Assembly (NCBI GenBank): GCA_937936695.1
Contig: CALHCK010000249.1
Span: 1 to 30,454 of the forward strand
Reading direction: 5' to 3'
DNA length: 30,454 nucleotides
Source of the DNA: an uncultured Polaribacter sp.
GTDB taxonomy: Bacteria; Bacteroidota; Bacteroidia; Flavobacteriales; Flavobacteriaceae
Below the pieces are notes generated by a model. That model saw nothing but the letters and a program-made list of their open reading frames with translations, was not told the origin of the DNA and ran no database searches. A program made the position numbers and the translations under genes. This document shows positions 9,281-18,180 of the stretch, in pieces. How positions within the stretch are numbered: the first letter of the stretch is position 1; each line of letters starts with the position of its first letter.

Positions 9281-9312
9281 CTAACTATAATATTTATCTT
9301 AATCTATAAAAA

Positions 9313-10410
9313 ATGAGTGTATTACATATAATTAATTCTCTCAATTTTGGTGGTGCAGAAAAATTGCTTTTTGATACCATTCCTAAACTTAAAGATAAAG
9401 GTTTAGAGGTTGATTTAATGATACTTTATGGAGAAAAAACTTTTTTCTTTAAAGAATTAGAAAAGCGTTGTAATATTAAAATTATAAAGCCTAAAAAATT
9501 AATTAGTGTATATCATATTTCTCACTTTTTTTTAATTAAAAAGTATATTAAAAATTACGATACTGTTCATGTACATCTTTTTCCTTGTTTATATTGGGTA
9601 GCTATTGCATCAATTTTTACTAAAAAACCTCCTAAATTATTGTTTACCGAACATAATACTAATAATAGAAGGCGTAATAATATCTTATTTAAATATTTAG
9701 ATAGATTTATTTATAAAAAATATGATAAAGTTATAGCTATTTCAGATGGAGTTAAGCAAAATCTAAAAGACCATCTTGGTCAAGAAAAAAACAATATTAT
9801 TCAGATAAACAACGGTGTTGATATTTCTTTTTTTCATAATTCTAAACCATATTCTAATTTAGAAATTAATTTACCTGAAGATGCTAAAATAATTATTCAA
9901 ATATCTAGCTTTTATCCTCAGAAAGATCATGATACGTTATTAAAAGCGATTTCTTTATTGCCTGAAAACACACATCTTATATTGGTAGGGAATGGAGTAT
10001 TAATTGAAGAAAAAAAGAAATTGGCTTCTGACTTAAACATTACTAAAAGAGTGCACTTTTTAGGTTACAGGAATGATGTTAATCGCCTTTTAAAAACCGC
10101 AGACATTTGTGTTCTATCATCACATTATGAAGGATTTGGATTAGCTATTGTAGAAGGAATGGCTTCGGGAATTCCATGCATTGGTTCTAATGTAAAAGGA
10201 CTTTCAGAGGTATTAAAAGATGCAGGTATATTGTTTGAAAGAGGAGATCATATTCAATTAAAAAATAGTTTAGAAAAATTATTATCAGACAAACAGTACT
10301 ATGATTCAATTGTAGAAAAGTGCATAAAAAAATCTAAAGAGTATGATATTTCTTTAATGGTTAATAAGCACTTAAAAGTATACAATTCATTAAAAAAACA
10401 AATTAACTAG
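9313..10410 (+). CDS. Glycosyltransferase family 4 protein
   Basis: A 365-residue GT-B enzyme. It starts SVLHIINSLNFGGAEKLLFD, the N-terminal GT4 strand plus the GGAE acceptor loop found in WcaA/CapM-like enzymes. VHVHLFPCLYW and FTEHNTNNRRRN complete the N-domain pattern. In the C-domain IIQISSFYPQKDHDTLLKA precedes the E-x7-E motif at E273 and E281 (EGFGLAIVE), then SGIPCIGSNVKGLSEVL. It is separated from the preceding gene by 32 bp, one of the few small gaps in the run, and from the next by 10 bp. The function is sugar addition to the lipid-linked repeat; the donor cannot be read. Confidence 0.9.
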   Translation: MSVLHIINSLNFGGAEKLLFDTIPKLKDKGLEVDLMILYGEKTFFFKELEKRCNIKIIKPKKLISVYHISHFFLIKKYIKNYDTVHVHLFPCLYWVAIASIFTKKPPKLLFTEHNTNNRRRNNILFKYLDRFIYKKYDKVIAISDGVKQNLKDHLGQEKNNIIQINNGVDISFFHNSKPYSNLEINLPEDAKIIIQISSFYPQKDHDTLLKAISLLPENTHLILVGNGVLIEEKKKLASDLNITKRVHFLGYRNDVNRLLKTADICVLSSHYEGFGLAIVEGMASGIPCIGSNVKGLSEVLKDAGILFERGDHIQLKNSLEKLLSDKQYYDSIVEKCIKKSKEYDISLMVNKHLKVYNSLKKQIN

Positions 10411-10420
10411 TAAACTAATA

Positions 10421-11590
10421 ATGAAAAAAATAATACGAGTAGCAACACATTCTGGTTCATTAGGAAAACTTTTAGAAGGTCAATTAAAATTTATGTCTGA
10501 TTATTATGAAGTAATTGGTGTAGGTAGTGAAGGACAATGGATTAGTGGAGATACTCCTATAAAAAAACTTGCTGAAAAAGAAAACATTAGAGTTATCCCT
10601 GTTGAAATAGCAAGAGAAATTAGTATTTTAAAAGATGTAAAAGCACTTTATAAATTATATAAAATATTTAAAAAAGAACAGCCTTTTATTGTTCATAGTC
10701 ATACCCCTAAGGCTGGTACATTGTCTATGGTTGCTTCTAAAATGGCAAAAATTCCACATCGTTTACACACGGTTGCAGGTTTACCTCTAGTAGAGGCTAC
10801 TGGTATTAAAAGACAGATATTAGATACAGTAGAAAAAATCACATATGCGTGTGCAACAAAAGTATATCCTAATTCATATGGTCTTAAGGATATTATTAAC
10901 AATAATAATTTTGGAAGTTCTAAAAAATTAAAAGTTATAGGCAAAGGAAGTTCTAATGGTATAAATACTTCACACTTTGACCCATCTTTATACACGAATT
11001 CAGACAAAGAACAATTAAGAAAAGAATTATCATATAATAACTCTGATTTTGTCTTTGTTTTTTTAGGTAGAATTGTTAGAGATAAAGGTATTAACGAGTT
11101 ATTAGAAGCTTTTGATAATTTATCTAAAAAACACAATCATATAAAGCTATTACTAGTAGGGTATTACAATAAAAAAACTGCTTTATTATCTGCCAAAACA
11201 GAAACCATAGTACATGCAAATAAGCAAGTTACCTTTATTGATTGGAAAGAAGATGTACGTCCTTATTTATCTATATCTAATGCTTTAGTATTTCCTAGTT
11301 ATAGAGAAGGTTTCCCTAATACTGTTTTACAAGCTAGCGCTATGAAAGTACCAAGCATTGTTGCCGACATAAATGGTTGTAATGAAATAATTAAAGATGG
11401 TTTAAATGGAATTATTATTCCTGTAAAAAATGTTACTGCACTATACAATAATATGGAAAAATTACTTTCAGATACAGAGTATTATAACCATTTAAAAGAA
11501 AACGCTAGAAAACGTATCTGCGATAATTATGAAAGAAAGTATATTTGGAATTCTTTATTAGCAGAATATAATAATTTAAGTAATAAATAA
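10421..11590 (+). CDS. Glycosyltransferase family 4 protein, PglA-like
   Basis: A 389-residue GT-B enzyme. It starts KKIIRVATHSGSLGKLLEGQ and has IVHSHTPKAGTLSMVASKMA followed by RLHTVAGLPLVEATG, the N-domain signature of the GT4 subgroup that includes PglA and related enzymes acting directly after the initiating PglC-type transferase. The C-domain has FVFLGRIVRDKGINELLEAF and EGFPNTVLQASAM: the first Glu of E-x7-E is E296, but the second position is Gln (Q304), which in my recollection is common in this subgroup. Position next to the export genes and the PglC-like enzyme supports, but does not prove, that it adds the second sugar. Confidence 0.85.
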   Translation: MKKIIRVATHSGSLGKLLEGQLKFMSDYYEVIGVGSEGQWISGDTPIKKLAEKENIRVIPVEIAREISILKDVKALYKLYKIFKKEQPFIVHSHTPKAGTLSMVASKMAKIPHRLHTVAGLPLVEATGIKRQILDTVEKITYACATKVYPNSYGLKDIINNNNFGSSKKLKVIGKGSSNGINTSHFDPSLYTNSDKEQLRKELSYNNSDFVFVFLGRIVRDKGINELLEAFDNLSKKHNHIKLLLVGYYNKKTALLSAKTETIVHANKQVTFIDWKEDVRPYLSISNALVFPSYREGFPNTVLQASAMKVPSIVADINGCNEIIKDGLNGIIIPVKNVTALYNNMEKLLSDTEYYNHLKENARKRICDNYERKYIWNSLLAEYNNLSNK

Positions 11591-11604
11591 AACTCATTGT
11601 TTTT

Positions 11605-12420
11605 ATGAAAACACATAATATGAAAAAACTCTTTAATAAATACAAAAAAGTAATATCTACTTTTCTTATTGTATTACTAATGTATTCTTGTAGCGCTCCT
11701 AAAGATGTTGTCTATTTTCAGGACATTAAAAATCTAGACGAGATAACAACAAGTCCTAAAATTAATGCAACATTTAAATCCCAAGACATCGTTAGTATTG
11801 TAGTATCTTCTGCAGATCAAGAATCTGCAATCCCTTTTAACACCACCTCTGCTTCTATTAAAAAAACTGAGAATACTTCTGTTTCTAATAATATTGATAC
11901 TAAAAAATCTGTATACCTTATAGATTCAGATGGAATGATAGATTTCCCTGTTCTTGGAAAATTAAAAATAGCAGGCTTATCTACTTCTCAAGTAAGAGAA
12001 ATGATTAAAGAAAAATTAAAAACATATATAAAACAACCAACAATATCTGTACGTTTAGAAAACTTTAAAATTACTGTTTTAGGAGAGGTTAGAAATCCTG
12101 GTCCTTTTGTAATAGATAATGAAAGAGTTACCTTAATAGAAGCTATAGGGTTGGCTGGAGATTTAAGTATAAATGGTAAAAGAACCAATATTACAGTAAT
12201 ACGAGAAGATGATAATAAACAAATTATTCATAAAATAGATATTACTACTAAAGACATTTTTAACTCGCCAGCATATTACCTTAAACAAAACGATATTGTT
12301 TATGTAGAACCTAATAGCTCAAGAACCAAAATGTCTAGAACTAATAACTGGCCAAGGGTATTAACTTCAGTAGGCTCTTTATTAGGAATTATTATTTCTA
12401 TAATTGTATTAACAAGGTAA
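11605..12420 (+). CDS. Wza-like polysaccharide export lipoprotein (Poly_export/SLBB)
   Basis: A 271-residue outer-membrane export protein. After a basic N-terminus there is a hydrophobic stretch ending in a lipobox M26-Y27-S28-C29, so C29 should be lipidated after signal peptidase II cleavage. VVYFQDIKNLD is typical of Bacteroidota members. The Poly_export domain follows at about 55-130 (YLIDSDGMIDFPVLGKLKIA), then an SLBB-type beta-grasp at about 140-235 (ITVLGEVRNPGPFVIDNERV; NDIVYVEPNSSR). A C-terminal hydrophobic helix (about 250-270) is a common Bacteroidota extension. A second in-frame ATG at 11620 (M6) is an equally possible start. Its partner is the Wzc-like gene 22 bp downstream. Together they would form the trans-envelope exit path for the polymer. 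Confidence 0.92.
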   Translation: MKTHNMKKLFNKYKKVISTFLIVLLMYSCSAPKDVVYFQDIKNLDEITTSPKINATFKSQDIVSIVVSSADQESAIPFNTTSASIKKTENTSVSNNIDTKKSVYLIDSDGMIDFPVLGKLKIAGLSTSQVREMIKEKLKTYIKQPTISVRLENFKITVLGEVRNPGPFVIDNERVTLIEAIGLAGDLSINGKRTNITVIREDDNKQIIHKIDITTKDIFNSPAYYLKQNDIVYVEPNSSRTKMSRTNNWPRVLTSVGSLLGIIISIIVLTR

Positions 12421-12442
12421 TTTATTTTAAAAAGTATACTTT

Positions 12443-14806
12443 ATGAAATCAAATAAAACATCAGATGCTTTTCTTGAAAAACCAGATATAACAGGTTTTT
12501 CAGATTTTAATTTAAAAGAATTAGCTCTTAATTACATAAAATATTGGTACTGGTTTTTAGTAGGTATCGTTATCTGTATAGGTATAGCTTTTATGTCCTT
12601 AAGATACAGTATACCTCTATATGATGTATCGTCTACAATTGTTATATCTCAAGAAGACAATTTAAGTGATGCTGGTCTATCTGTTTTTAAAGATTTAGGA
12701 TTAGAACAGTCTCAGGATAAAATAGAAAATGAAATTCAGGTTTTAAAGTCTAAAACACTTATTAAAAATGTTATTGAAAAACTTAAATTAAATATTCAAT
12801 ATTTTTATGAAGGTCGTGTTTTAGATATAGAAGAATATAAAAACCCTATTCTAAAAATAGATTTTTTAGATACTTATACAGATTCTTATCAAAAATATGG
12901 CGTTTTAAATATTCTTATTACGTCTAATGACTCATTTTCATTTGTTGATGAAGACGCTAATGAAATTAGTAAACATCAATTTAATACTCCTGTAAATACA
13001 GATATTGGTACTGCTATTTTATCGCTCAATAAAGAAGTTATTGATAGTTTTAAAAATAAAATCATTAAAATAAAAGTTTTACCTATAAGAAGTTTAGTAG
13101 ATAGCTATAGAAACCGTTTAAATGTATCTGTTGTTGGTCAAAATTCATCTGTATTACAAATTTCTTTAAGAGATGCTATTATTAATAGAGCAGAAGATTT
13201 TATTAATCAATTAGTTGATGAATATTCTGTAAAAACAATTAAAAATAAAAACGAAACTTCTAGTAAAACAGCGAGTTTTATAAATGATAGACTTATAGAA
13301 ATGTCTAAAAATTTATCTGTAGTAGATAGTGAGGCTGCAAGATATATGTCTAAATACGGTATTAATAGCGATCTAACCGGAGTTAGCTCTGGTAACCTAT
13401 CAGAATTATCTTCAGAAAATAAAAGAACAATAGCTGCATATGAAACACAAAATCTTTTAATTGAATCTACTATAGATTTTATTAAAAATAAAAAATCTAA
13501 AAACGCACTAATTCCTAGTAATTTAGGTATCAATGAATCTGAAATAACAACAGATATAGGAAAATATAATACACTTGTTTTACAAAGAAAAAGATTACTT
13601 AAAACATCAACAGAACAAAACCCTATTATTATTAAAATAGACGATCAATTAAAAGGGTTAAAAGATGTACTTTTTGAGAACTTAAAACGTCAAAAAGAGC
13701 GTATCGCTATAAAATTAAAAAGTATTTTAAAAAGAGAAAAAAAGTTTAATCGTAAACTATATCAAGCTCCAGAAGTTCAAAAAGACTTAAGAAAAATAAT
13801 AAGAGAACAAGGTGTTACGGAACAACTTTATTTATATTTACTTAAGAAAAAAGAAACTGCTGACATTACAAGTCATATAACAGTTTCTAACTCTAGGATT
13901 ATAGATAGAGCTACTCCTGTAAGTTTATTACCCGTTTCTCCTAACAAAAGAAATATTTATTTATTGGCAATATTATTAGGTCTTTTTATTCCTTTTGTAA
14001 TTATTTATGCTACTTATTTATTTAGTACAAGTGTTAAATCTAAAAAAGATATCGAAGAAGTTATTACAGCACCTTTTTTAGGAACAATACCAAAGCATAA
14101 ATCTAAAAATAAGTTTGCTATTAATAGAACAAGTAAAACTCCTATTTCGGAAGCATTTAGAATTCTTAAAACGAATATCGATTTTTTACTTACTAACTCT
14201 GATAGTAATGATTCTGGTAAAATTATATTTACAACATCTAGTATATCTGGAGAAGGAAAAACATTTATGTCTTCAAATATTGCCAAAACATTGGCTATAT
14301 CTGGTAAAAAAGTAGCTTTAATTGGTACCGATTTTAGATTTCCTAAATTTCATGAGATACTAGATTTACCTAACGGAAAAAACACTTCAGGTTTTACTAA
14401 CTTTATAACAGACCCTACTTTATCTGTAAAAGATGTAATTTATAAAGAAAATAGTGATGATGCGATAGATATTATTCCTCCTGGTATTATACCTCCTAAT
14501 CCTACAGGTTTACTAACAAATAAAAGGGTTCATGTAATGTTTGAATATCTTAGAGAAAATTACGATTACATAATTGTAGATACTGCCCCTGTAAGTTTAG
14601 TAACAGATACTCTATTAATTAGCAAACTAGCAGATTTAACTGTATTTGTTGTAAAAGAAAATTTCTCTGACAAGAGACTTTTAAGTATACCTGAAAAATA
14701 TTATCAAGAAGAAAGGTTAATTAACCTTGCAGTTGTGTTAAATTATGCTACTTCTAATATGAGCGGAACGTATGGTTACGGTTACGGTTATGGTAGTGAT
14801 AAATAA
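12443..14806 (+). CDS. Wzc-like polysaccharide co-polymerase with BY-kinase domain
   Basis: A 787-residue inner-membrane protein of the Wzc/CapAB type. Order: N-terminal membrane segment at about 35-55 (WFLVGIVICIGIAFMS); Wzz-type periplasmic domain (NEIQVLKSKTLIKNVIEKL); long coiled coil; a GNVR-like region (APEVQKDLRKIIREQGVTEQ); second membrane segment at about 505-530; then the cytoplasmic ATPase/kinase domain. Visible kinase motifs are Walker A SGEGKT (K606), Walker A' LIGTDFRFP (D630) and Walker B YIIVDTAP (D713). The C-terminus has four alternating tyrosines (Y777, Y779, Y781, Y783), the expected autophosphorylation cluster. It regulates chain length and couples polymerisation to export through the Wza-like protein upstream. 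The first Asp of the usual IDAD in Walker A' is Gly here, which I believe is common in this phylum. Confidence 0.93.
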   Translation: MKSNKTSDAFLEKPDITGFSDFNLKELALNYIKYWYWFLVGIVICIGIAFMSLRYSIPLYDVSSTIVISQEDNLSDAGLSVFKDLGLEQSQDKIENEIQVLKSKTLIKNVIEKLKLNIQYFYEGRVLDIEEYKNPILKIDFLDTYTDSYQKYGVLNILITSNDSFSFVDEDANEISKHQFNTPVNTDIGTAILSLNKEVIDSFKNKIIKIKVLPIRSLVDSYRNRLNVSVVGQNSSVLQISLRDAIINRAEDFINQLVDEYSVKTIKNKNETSSKTASFINDRLIEMSKNLSVVDSEAARYMSKYGINSDLTGVSSGNLSELSSENKRTIAAYETQNLLIESTIDFIKNKKSKNALIPSNLGINESEITTDIGKYNTLVLQRKRLLKTSTEQNPIIIKIDDQLKGLKDVLFENLKRQKERIAIKLKSILKREKKFNRKLYQAPEVQKDLRKIIREQGVTEQLYLYLLKKKETADITSHITVSNSRIIDRATPVSLLPVSPNKRNIYLLAILLGLFIPFVIIYATYLFSTSVKSKKDIEEVITAPFLGTIPKHKSKNKFAINRTSKTPISEAFRILKTNIDFLLTNSDSNDSGKIIFTTSSISGEGKTFMSSNIAKTLAISGKKVALIGTDFRFPKFHEILDLPNGKNTSGFTNFITDPTLSVKDVIYKENSDDAIDIIPPGIIPPNPTGLLTNKRVHVMFEYLRENYDYIIVDTAPVSLVTDTLLISKLADLTVFVVKENFSDKRLLSIPEKYYQEERLINLAVVLNYATSNMSGTYGYGYGYGSDK

Positions 14807-14822
14807 TTTTTATTAGATAATA

Positions 14823-15428
14823 ATGTACAAGAGTTTTTTTAAAAGAGTAATAGATTTAACATGCTCTTTATTAGTCTTTATCATATTTAGTCCAATATTT
14901 ATTATAATAAGTATATGCCTTTTTTTTGCAAATAATGGTCGTATTTTTTTCTTACAAGAAAGACCCGGAAAAGATGGTAAGATTTTTAGAATAATTAAGT
15001 TTAAGACAATGAATGATAAAAAAGATAGTAATGGTAATTTATTACATGATGCTATGCGATTAACCAAAACAGGTATCTTTTTAAGAAAAACGTCTTTAGA
15101 TGAAATACCTCAACTAATAAACGTAATTACAGGTAAAATGAGTCTGGTAGGTCCACGTCCTTTGTTACCCGAATATCTTCCTTTATATTCAAGTTATCAA
15201 AGTAAGCGTCATAACGTAAGACCTGGTATTACTGGTTGGGCACAAGTAAATGGACGAAATGCAATTAGTTGGGAAGAAAAGTTTAATTATGATGTTTGGT
15301 ATGTTAATAATCAATCTTTTTTAATCGACTTAAAAATATATTTTTTAACCATAAAAAAAGTGTTTATAAGAGAAGGTATTAATAGTAAAGGACAAGTTAC
15401 AACAGAAGTTTTTAAAGGAAATTCTTAA
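14823..15428 (+). CDS. PglC/WbaP-type initiating sugar phosphotransferase (monotopic PGT)
   Basis: A 201-residue small phosphoglycosyl transferase. A single N-terminal hydrophobic re-entrant helix (about 11-36, containing the Ser-Pro pair FSPIF that kinks the helix) follows KRVIDLTCSLLVFI. The catalytic Asp-Glu dyad is D93-E94 in KTSLDEIPQL, the same numbering as in Campylobacter PglC. MSLVGPRPLLPEYLPLYS, RHNVRPGITGWAQVNGRN and FNYDVWYVNN are strong family signatures. It transfers a sugar-1-phosphate from UDP to undecaprenyl phosphate at the cytoplasmic face, starting the repeat unit. Its short length indicates the minimal form rather than the long WbaP form. It sits 16 bp after the Wzc gene and 10 bp before the peptidase. 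Confidence 0.93.
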   Translation: MYKSFFKRVIDLTCSLLVFIIFSPIFIIISICLFFANNGRIFFLQERPGKDGKIFRIIKFKTMNDKKDSNGNLLHDAMRLTKTGIFLRKTSLDEIPQLINVITGKMSLVGPRPLLPEYLPLYSSYQSKRHNVRPGITGWAQVNGRNAISWEEKFNYDVWYVNNQSFLIDLKIYFLTIKKVFIREGINSKGQVTTEVFKGNS

Positions 15429-15438
15429 ATTTTACACA

Positions 15439-16719
15439 GTGAAGTTTACTATTTTATTTGTCTTATTTTTTATAAATTCATTAATCTATGCCCAGAACAT
15501 ACAATATGCAAGAGCATTAGTAGATACATTATGTTCTTCTTATTTTGATGGTCGTGGTTATTATAACAATGGAGAAAATAGAGCTGCAGAATTCATTAAA
15601 TCTGAATACAAAAAAATAGGTTTACAATCTGTAAACAATAACTATTTTCAGCACTTTAAATTTGCCACTAGCTCTATTAAAGGAGATCTTTTATTACAAC
15701 TAGAAAACACTATACTACAACCAGGTATAGACTATTTAATTGCTCCCTCTTCTCCATCGTACTCTAAAAAAAGTAAGGTTATACATCTTAAAAAATCAGA
15801 ATTGATAGATATTGAAATCTTTAAAGAAACAATTCCTTTACTTCGTAATAAATTTGTGGTTATAGACCAAAGTCTTGTTAAAAATGAGAGTAATAAGGTT
15901 AAAAATTTAGTGCGTGAAATTATTTATTTTTTAAAATTTTCTCCAGATATTGAATTAAACGGAGTTATAGAATTAATAGAAGGAAAACTAACATTTAGTG
16001 CTTCTCAACTAAAAGCAATGCGTCCGCATATAATCATTTTAAAAAATAAAGTTTCTCATCTATTAAAAAAAATAATCTTAAAAACAGAAAACCAATTCGA
16101 TACTAATTATCAATCTCAGAATATAATAGGTTATATAGAAGGAGAAATTAAAGATAAATACATTTATATTACAGGTCACTACGATCATTTAGGTAGAATG
16201 GGAAATTCTGTATATTTTCCTGGAGCTAATGATAATGCTAGTGGTATTGCCATGTTACTAAACTTAGCCAAAGAATTTTCATCAGAAAAAAAACCGAAAT
16301 ACACACTAGTTTTTATTTGTTTTGGTTCTGAAGAAATTGGTCTTGTAGGATCTAAATATTATACAGAAAACCCATTATTACCATTAAAAAATATCCAATT
16401 TTTAATAAATTTAGATATACTTGGTACTGGTGATGACGGTATTCAGGTAGTAAACGGTAAAGTTCATAAAAAAGATTTCGATTACTTAGTGAACACAAAC
16501 AATAGTAAAAACTTATTAAAACAAGTTAAAATTAGAGGTAAAGCATGTAATAGCGATCATTGTTTTTTTTCTGAAAAAGGAGTTCCTAGTTTTTTTATTT
16601 ATACTCTTGGAGGTATTGCCCACTATCATAATATTTACGACAAATCAGAAACGTTACCTTTAACAGAATATGAAGACTTATTTATTTTGTTAAAATATTT
16701 TATTGTGAATAAAGAATAA
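15439..16719 (+). CDS. Secreted M28-family zinc metallopeptidase
   Basis: A 426-residue exported protein. The start is a GTG at 15439, chosen because it gives a signal peptide (hydrophobic 3-17, likely cut after A18 before QN) and the next in-frame Met is near residue 194. The C-terminal half has the M28 di-zinc site: H247-Y-D249 (TGHYDHLG), bridging D265 (GANDNASG), catalytic E298-E299 (GSEEIGL), D326 (NLDILGTG) and H397 (HYHNIYDKS). The region 80-225 between signal and catalytic domain is an insertion without a clear family match. M28 members are aminopeptidases or related amidohydrolases. It follows the initiating transferase by 10 bp and ends the tight operon, so it may act on envelope material made with the polysaccharide, but general peptide scavenging cannot be excluded. 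Confidence 0.88.
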   Translation: MKFTILFVLFFINSLIYAQNIQYARALVDTLCSSYFDGRGYYNNGENRAAEFIKSEYKKIGLQSVNNNYFQHFKFATSSIKGDLLLQLENTILQPGIDYLIAPSSPSYSKKSKVIHLKKSELIDIEIFKETIPLLRNKFVVIDQSLVKNESNKVKNLVREIIYFLKFSPDIELNGVIELIEGKLTFSASQLKAMRPHIIILKNKVSHLLKKIILKTENQFDTNYQSQNIIGYIEGEIKDKYIYITGHYDHLGRMGNSVYFPGANDNASGIAMLLNLAKEFSSEKKPKYTLVFICFGSEEIGLVGSKYYTENPLLPLKNIQFLINLDILGTGDDGIQVVNGKVHKKDFDYLVNTNNSKNLLKQVKIRGKACNSDHCFFSEKGVPSFFIYTLGGIAHYHNIYDKSETLPLTEYEDLFILLKYFIVNKE

Positions 16720-16999
16720 ATTTTGTTTAAAAGACATGGCTTAAATTGTAAATAGCCACTTACACAGTATTTTTTAAAATAAAAAATTCCTTTTCAAAGT
16801 CTTTTTATCCTTTTAAGATATATTTAATAGCCCAAACGGCAATTAAATTGTTTTTTTGTTTGATGATAAAAAGAAGGAATCTATAAAGTAATTGCTCTAA
16901 ATTGCATATTTATAAAAGAGGATTCTATGATAGATTATAATCTGCATATGCAGAAATTGTTTTTCTCTACTTTTTAGAGATTAATGAAAAATTATATAA
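16720..16999 (+). other. 280-bp intergenic region with palindromes ahead of the aminotransferase gene
   Basis: No coding frame is credible here. The region separates the tight polysaccharide operon from the aminotransferase gene, so it may hold a promoter, but I see no clean TAnnTTTG box. A weak TGGCT/AGCCA dyad lies near 16738-16760. Towards the 3' end are two overlapping perfect palindromes (16932-16943 and 16941-16954) and a small hairpin (TCTCTA/TAGAGA, 16964-16980) just upstream of the start codon. Confidence 0.6.
16932..16954. promoter_or_regulatory. Two overlapping perfect palindromes (possible operator)
   Basis: AGATTATAATCT at 16932-16943 is a perfect 12-bp palindrome. TCTGCATATGCAGA at 16941-16954 is a perfect 14-bp palindrome sharing three bases with it. 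They lie 46-68 bp upstream of the aminotransferase start, a usual place for an operator. The regulator is unknown. Confidence 0.45.
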
Positions 17000-18142
17000 A
17001 TGACTGACAAAAAAAAAATTTGGATTTCTAAACCTCACATGGGAGGTAACGAAGAAAAATATATACAAGAAGCTTTAGATAGTAACTGGGTAGCTCCTAT
17101 TGGACCTAATATTAACGCTTTTGAAAATGATTTAGAACTTTATTTAGGAGAAAACTCTCATGTAGCTGCCTTAAGTTCTGGTACAGCTGCCATTCATCTT
17201 GGTCTTATCTTACTTGGTATTAAAACAGGTGACACTGTTTTGTGTCAAAGTATGACTTTCTCTGCATCTGCAAATCCTATTATTTACCAAGGTGCTACAC
17301 CTATTTTTATTGATAGTGAATTAGATACTTGGAATCTTTGCCCTAAAGCTTTAGAAATTGCTATTAAAGAAGAAATAAAAAAAGGTAAAAAACCTAAGGC
17401 TATTGTTGCTGTTCATTTATACGGTGTACCATATAAAGTAGATGAAATTAGAGCTATTGCAAACCATTATAAAATACCAATTTTAGAAGATAGTGCAGAG
17501 GCATTAGGGAGTAGTTACAAAGGTAAAAAATGTGGAACTTTTGGAGATATAGGAGTACTTTCTTTTAATGGTAATAAAGTAATTACAACTTCTGGCGGAG
17601 GTGCTTTAGTTACCAATAAAAAAGAAATTAAAGACAAAGCCATATTTCTTGCTACACAAGCTAGAGAAAATACACCACATTATCAGCACAAAGAAATAGG
17701 TTATAACTATCGTTTAAGTAATATTTGCGCAGGAATTGGTAGAGGACAAATGGAAGTCTTAAATCCTCACATGCAGTTAAGAAGAGATATGCATGAGTTT
17801 TACGTAGATATTTTTAAAAATATTGATGAAGTAACTGTTTTTTCTGTTCCTAACAACGATTATTATTCTAATTATTGGTTAACAACTATTTTAATTACAC
17901 CAAATAAGCAAAAAAATATTGATAAAGATGCTTTAAGGGTTGCTTTTGATGAAGAAAATATTGAATCTCGTCCGTTATGGAAACCAATGCATTTACAACC
18001 TGTTTTTTCGGAGTATACATATTACGGGAATAATGTTTCTGAAAATTTATTTAATACTGGTTTATGTTTGCCTTCTGGCTCTAACTTAACCGATTTAGAA
18101 AAACAAAGAATTAAAGATCTATTAATAAATTTCTTTAAATAA
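17000..18142 (+). CDS. DegT/DnrJ/EryC1/StrS-family sugar aminotransferase, PglE-like
   Basis: A 380-residue PLP-dependent enzyme of normal family length. It begins with the family pattern IWISKPHMGGNEEKYIQEAL. The phosphate-binding SSGTAAIHLGL is at about 59-69, the pyridine-N partner D164 lies in ILEDSAEALGSSY, and the Schiff-base lysine is K193 in LSFNGNKVITTSGGG. The combination of HMGG and SFNGNKVITTSGGG is what I associate with PglE/LegC-type enzymes, which aminate C4 of UDP-4-keto-6-deoxy-GlcNAc using glutamate. That would fit the PglC-like transferase upstream, giving a bacillosamine-type or related amino sugar at the reducing end. No dehydratase (PglF) or acetyltransferase (PglD) is in the window. 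Separated by 280 bp from the preceding gene, it may have its own promoter. Confidence 0.9.
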   Translation: MTDKKKIWISKPHMGGNEEKYIQEALDSNWVAPIGPNINAFENDLELYLGENSHVAALSSGTAAIHLGLILLGIKTGDTVLCQSMTFSASANPIIYQGATPIFIDSELDTWNLCPKALEIAIKEEIKKGKKPKAIVAVHLYGVPYKVDEIRAIANHYKIPILEDSAEALGSSYKGKKCGTFGDIGVLSFNGNKVITTSGGGALVTNKKEIKDKAIFLATQARENTPHYQHKEIGYNYRLSNICAGIGRGQMEVLNPHMQLRRDMHEFYVDIFKNIDEVTVFSVPNNDYYSNYWLTTILITPNKQKNIDKDALRVAFDEENIESRPLWKPMHLQPVFSEYTYYGNNVSENLFNTGLCLPSGSNLTDLEKQRIKDLLINFFK

Positions 18143-18180
18143 TATAACCACTTAAAATAATATTATGTTTCTTAAATTAT

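Noticed and set aside
14761..14803. Short TACGGT/TATGGT repeats at the end of the Wzc-like gene considered as a DNA repeat
   Set aside because: They encode the alternating Tyr-Gly tail expected for a BY-kinase phosphorylation cluster.
14813..15067. Minus-strand open frame opposite the initiating transferase
   Set aside because: The plus-strand frame has complete PglC motifs; the antisense frame has no domain or start context.
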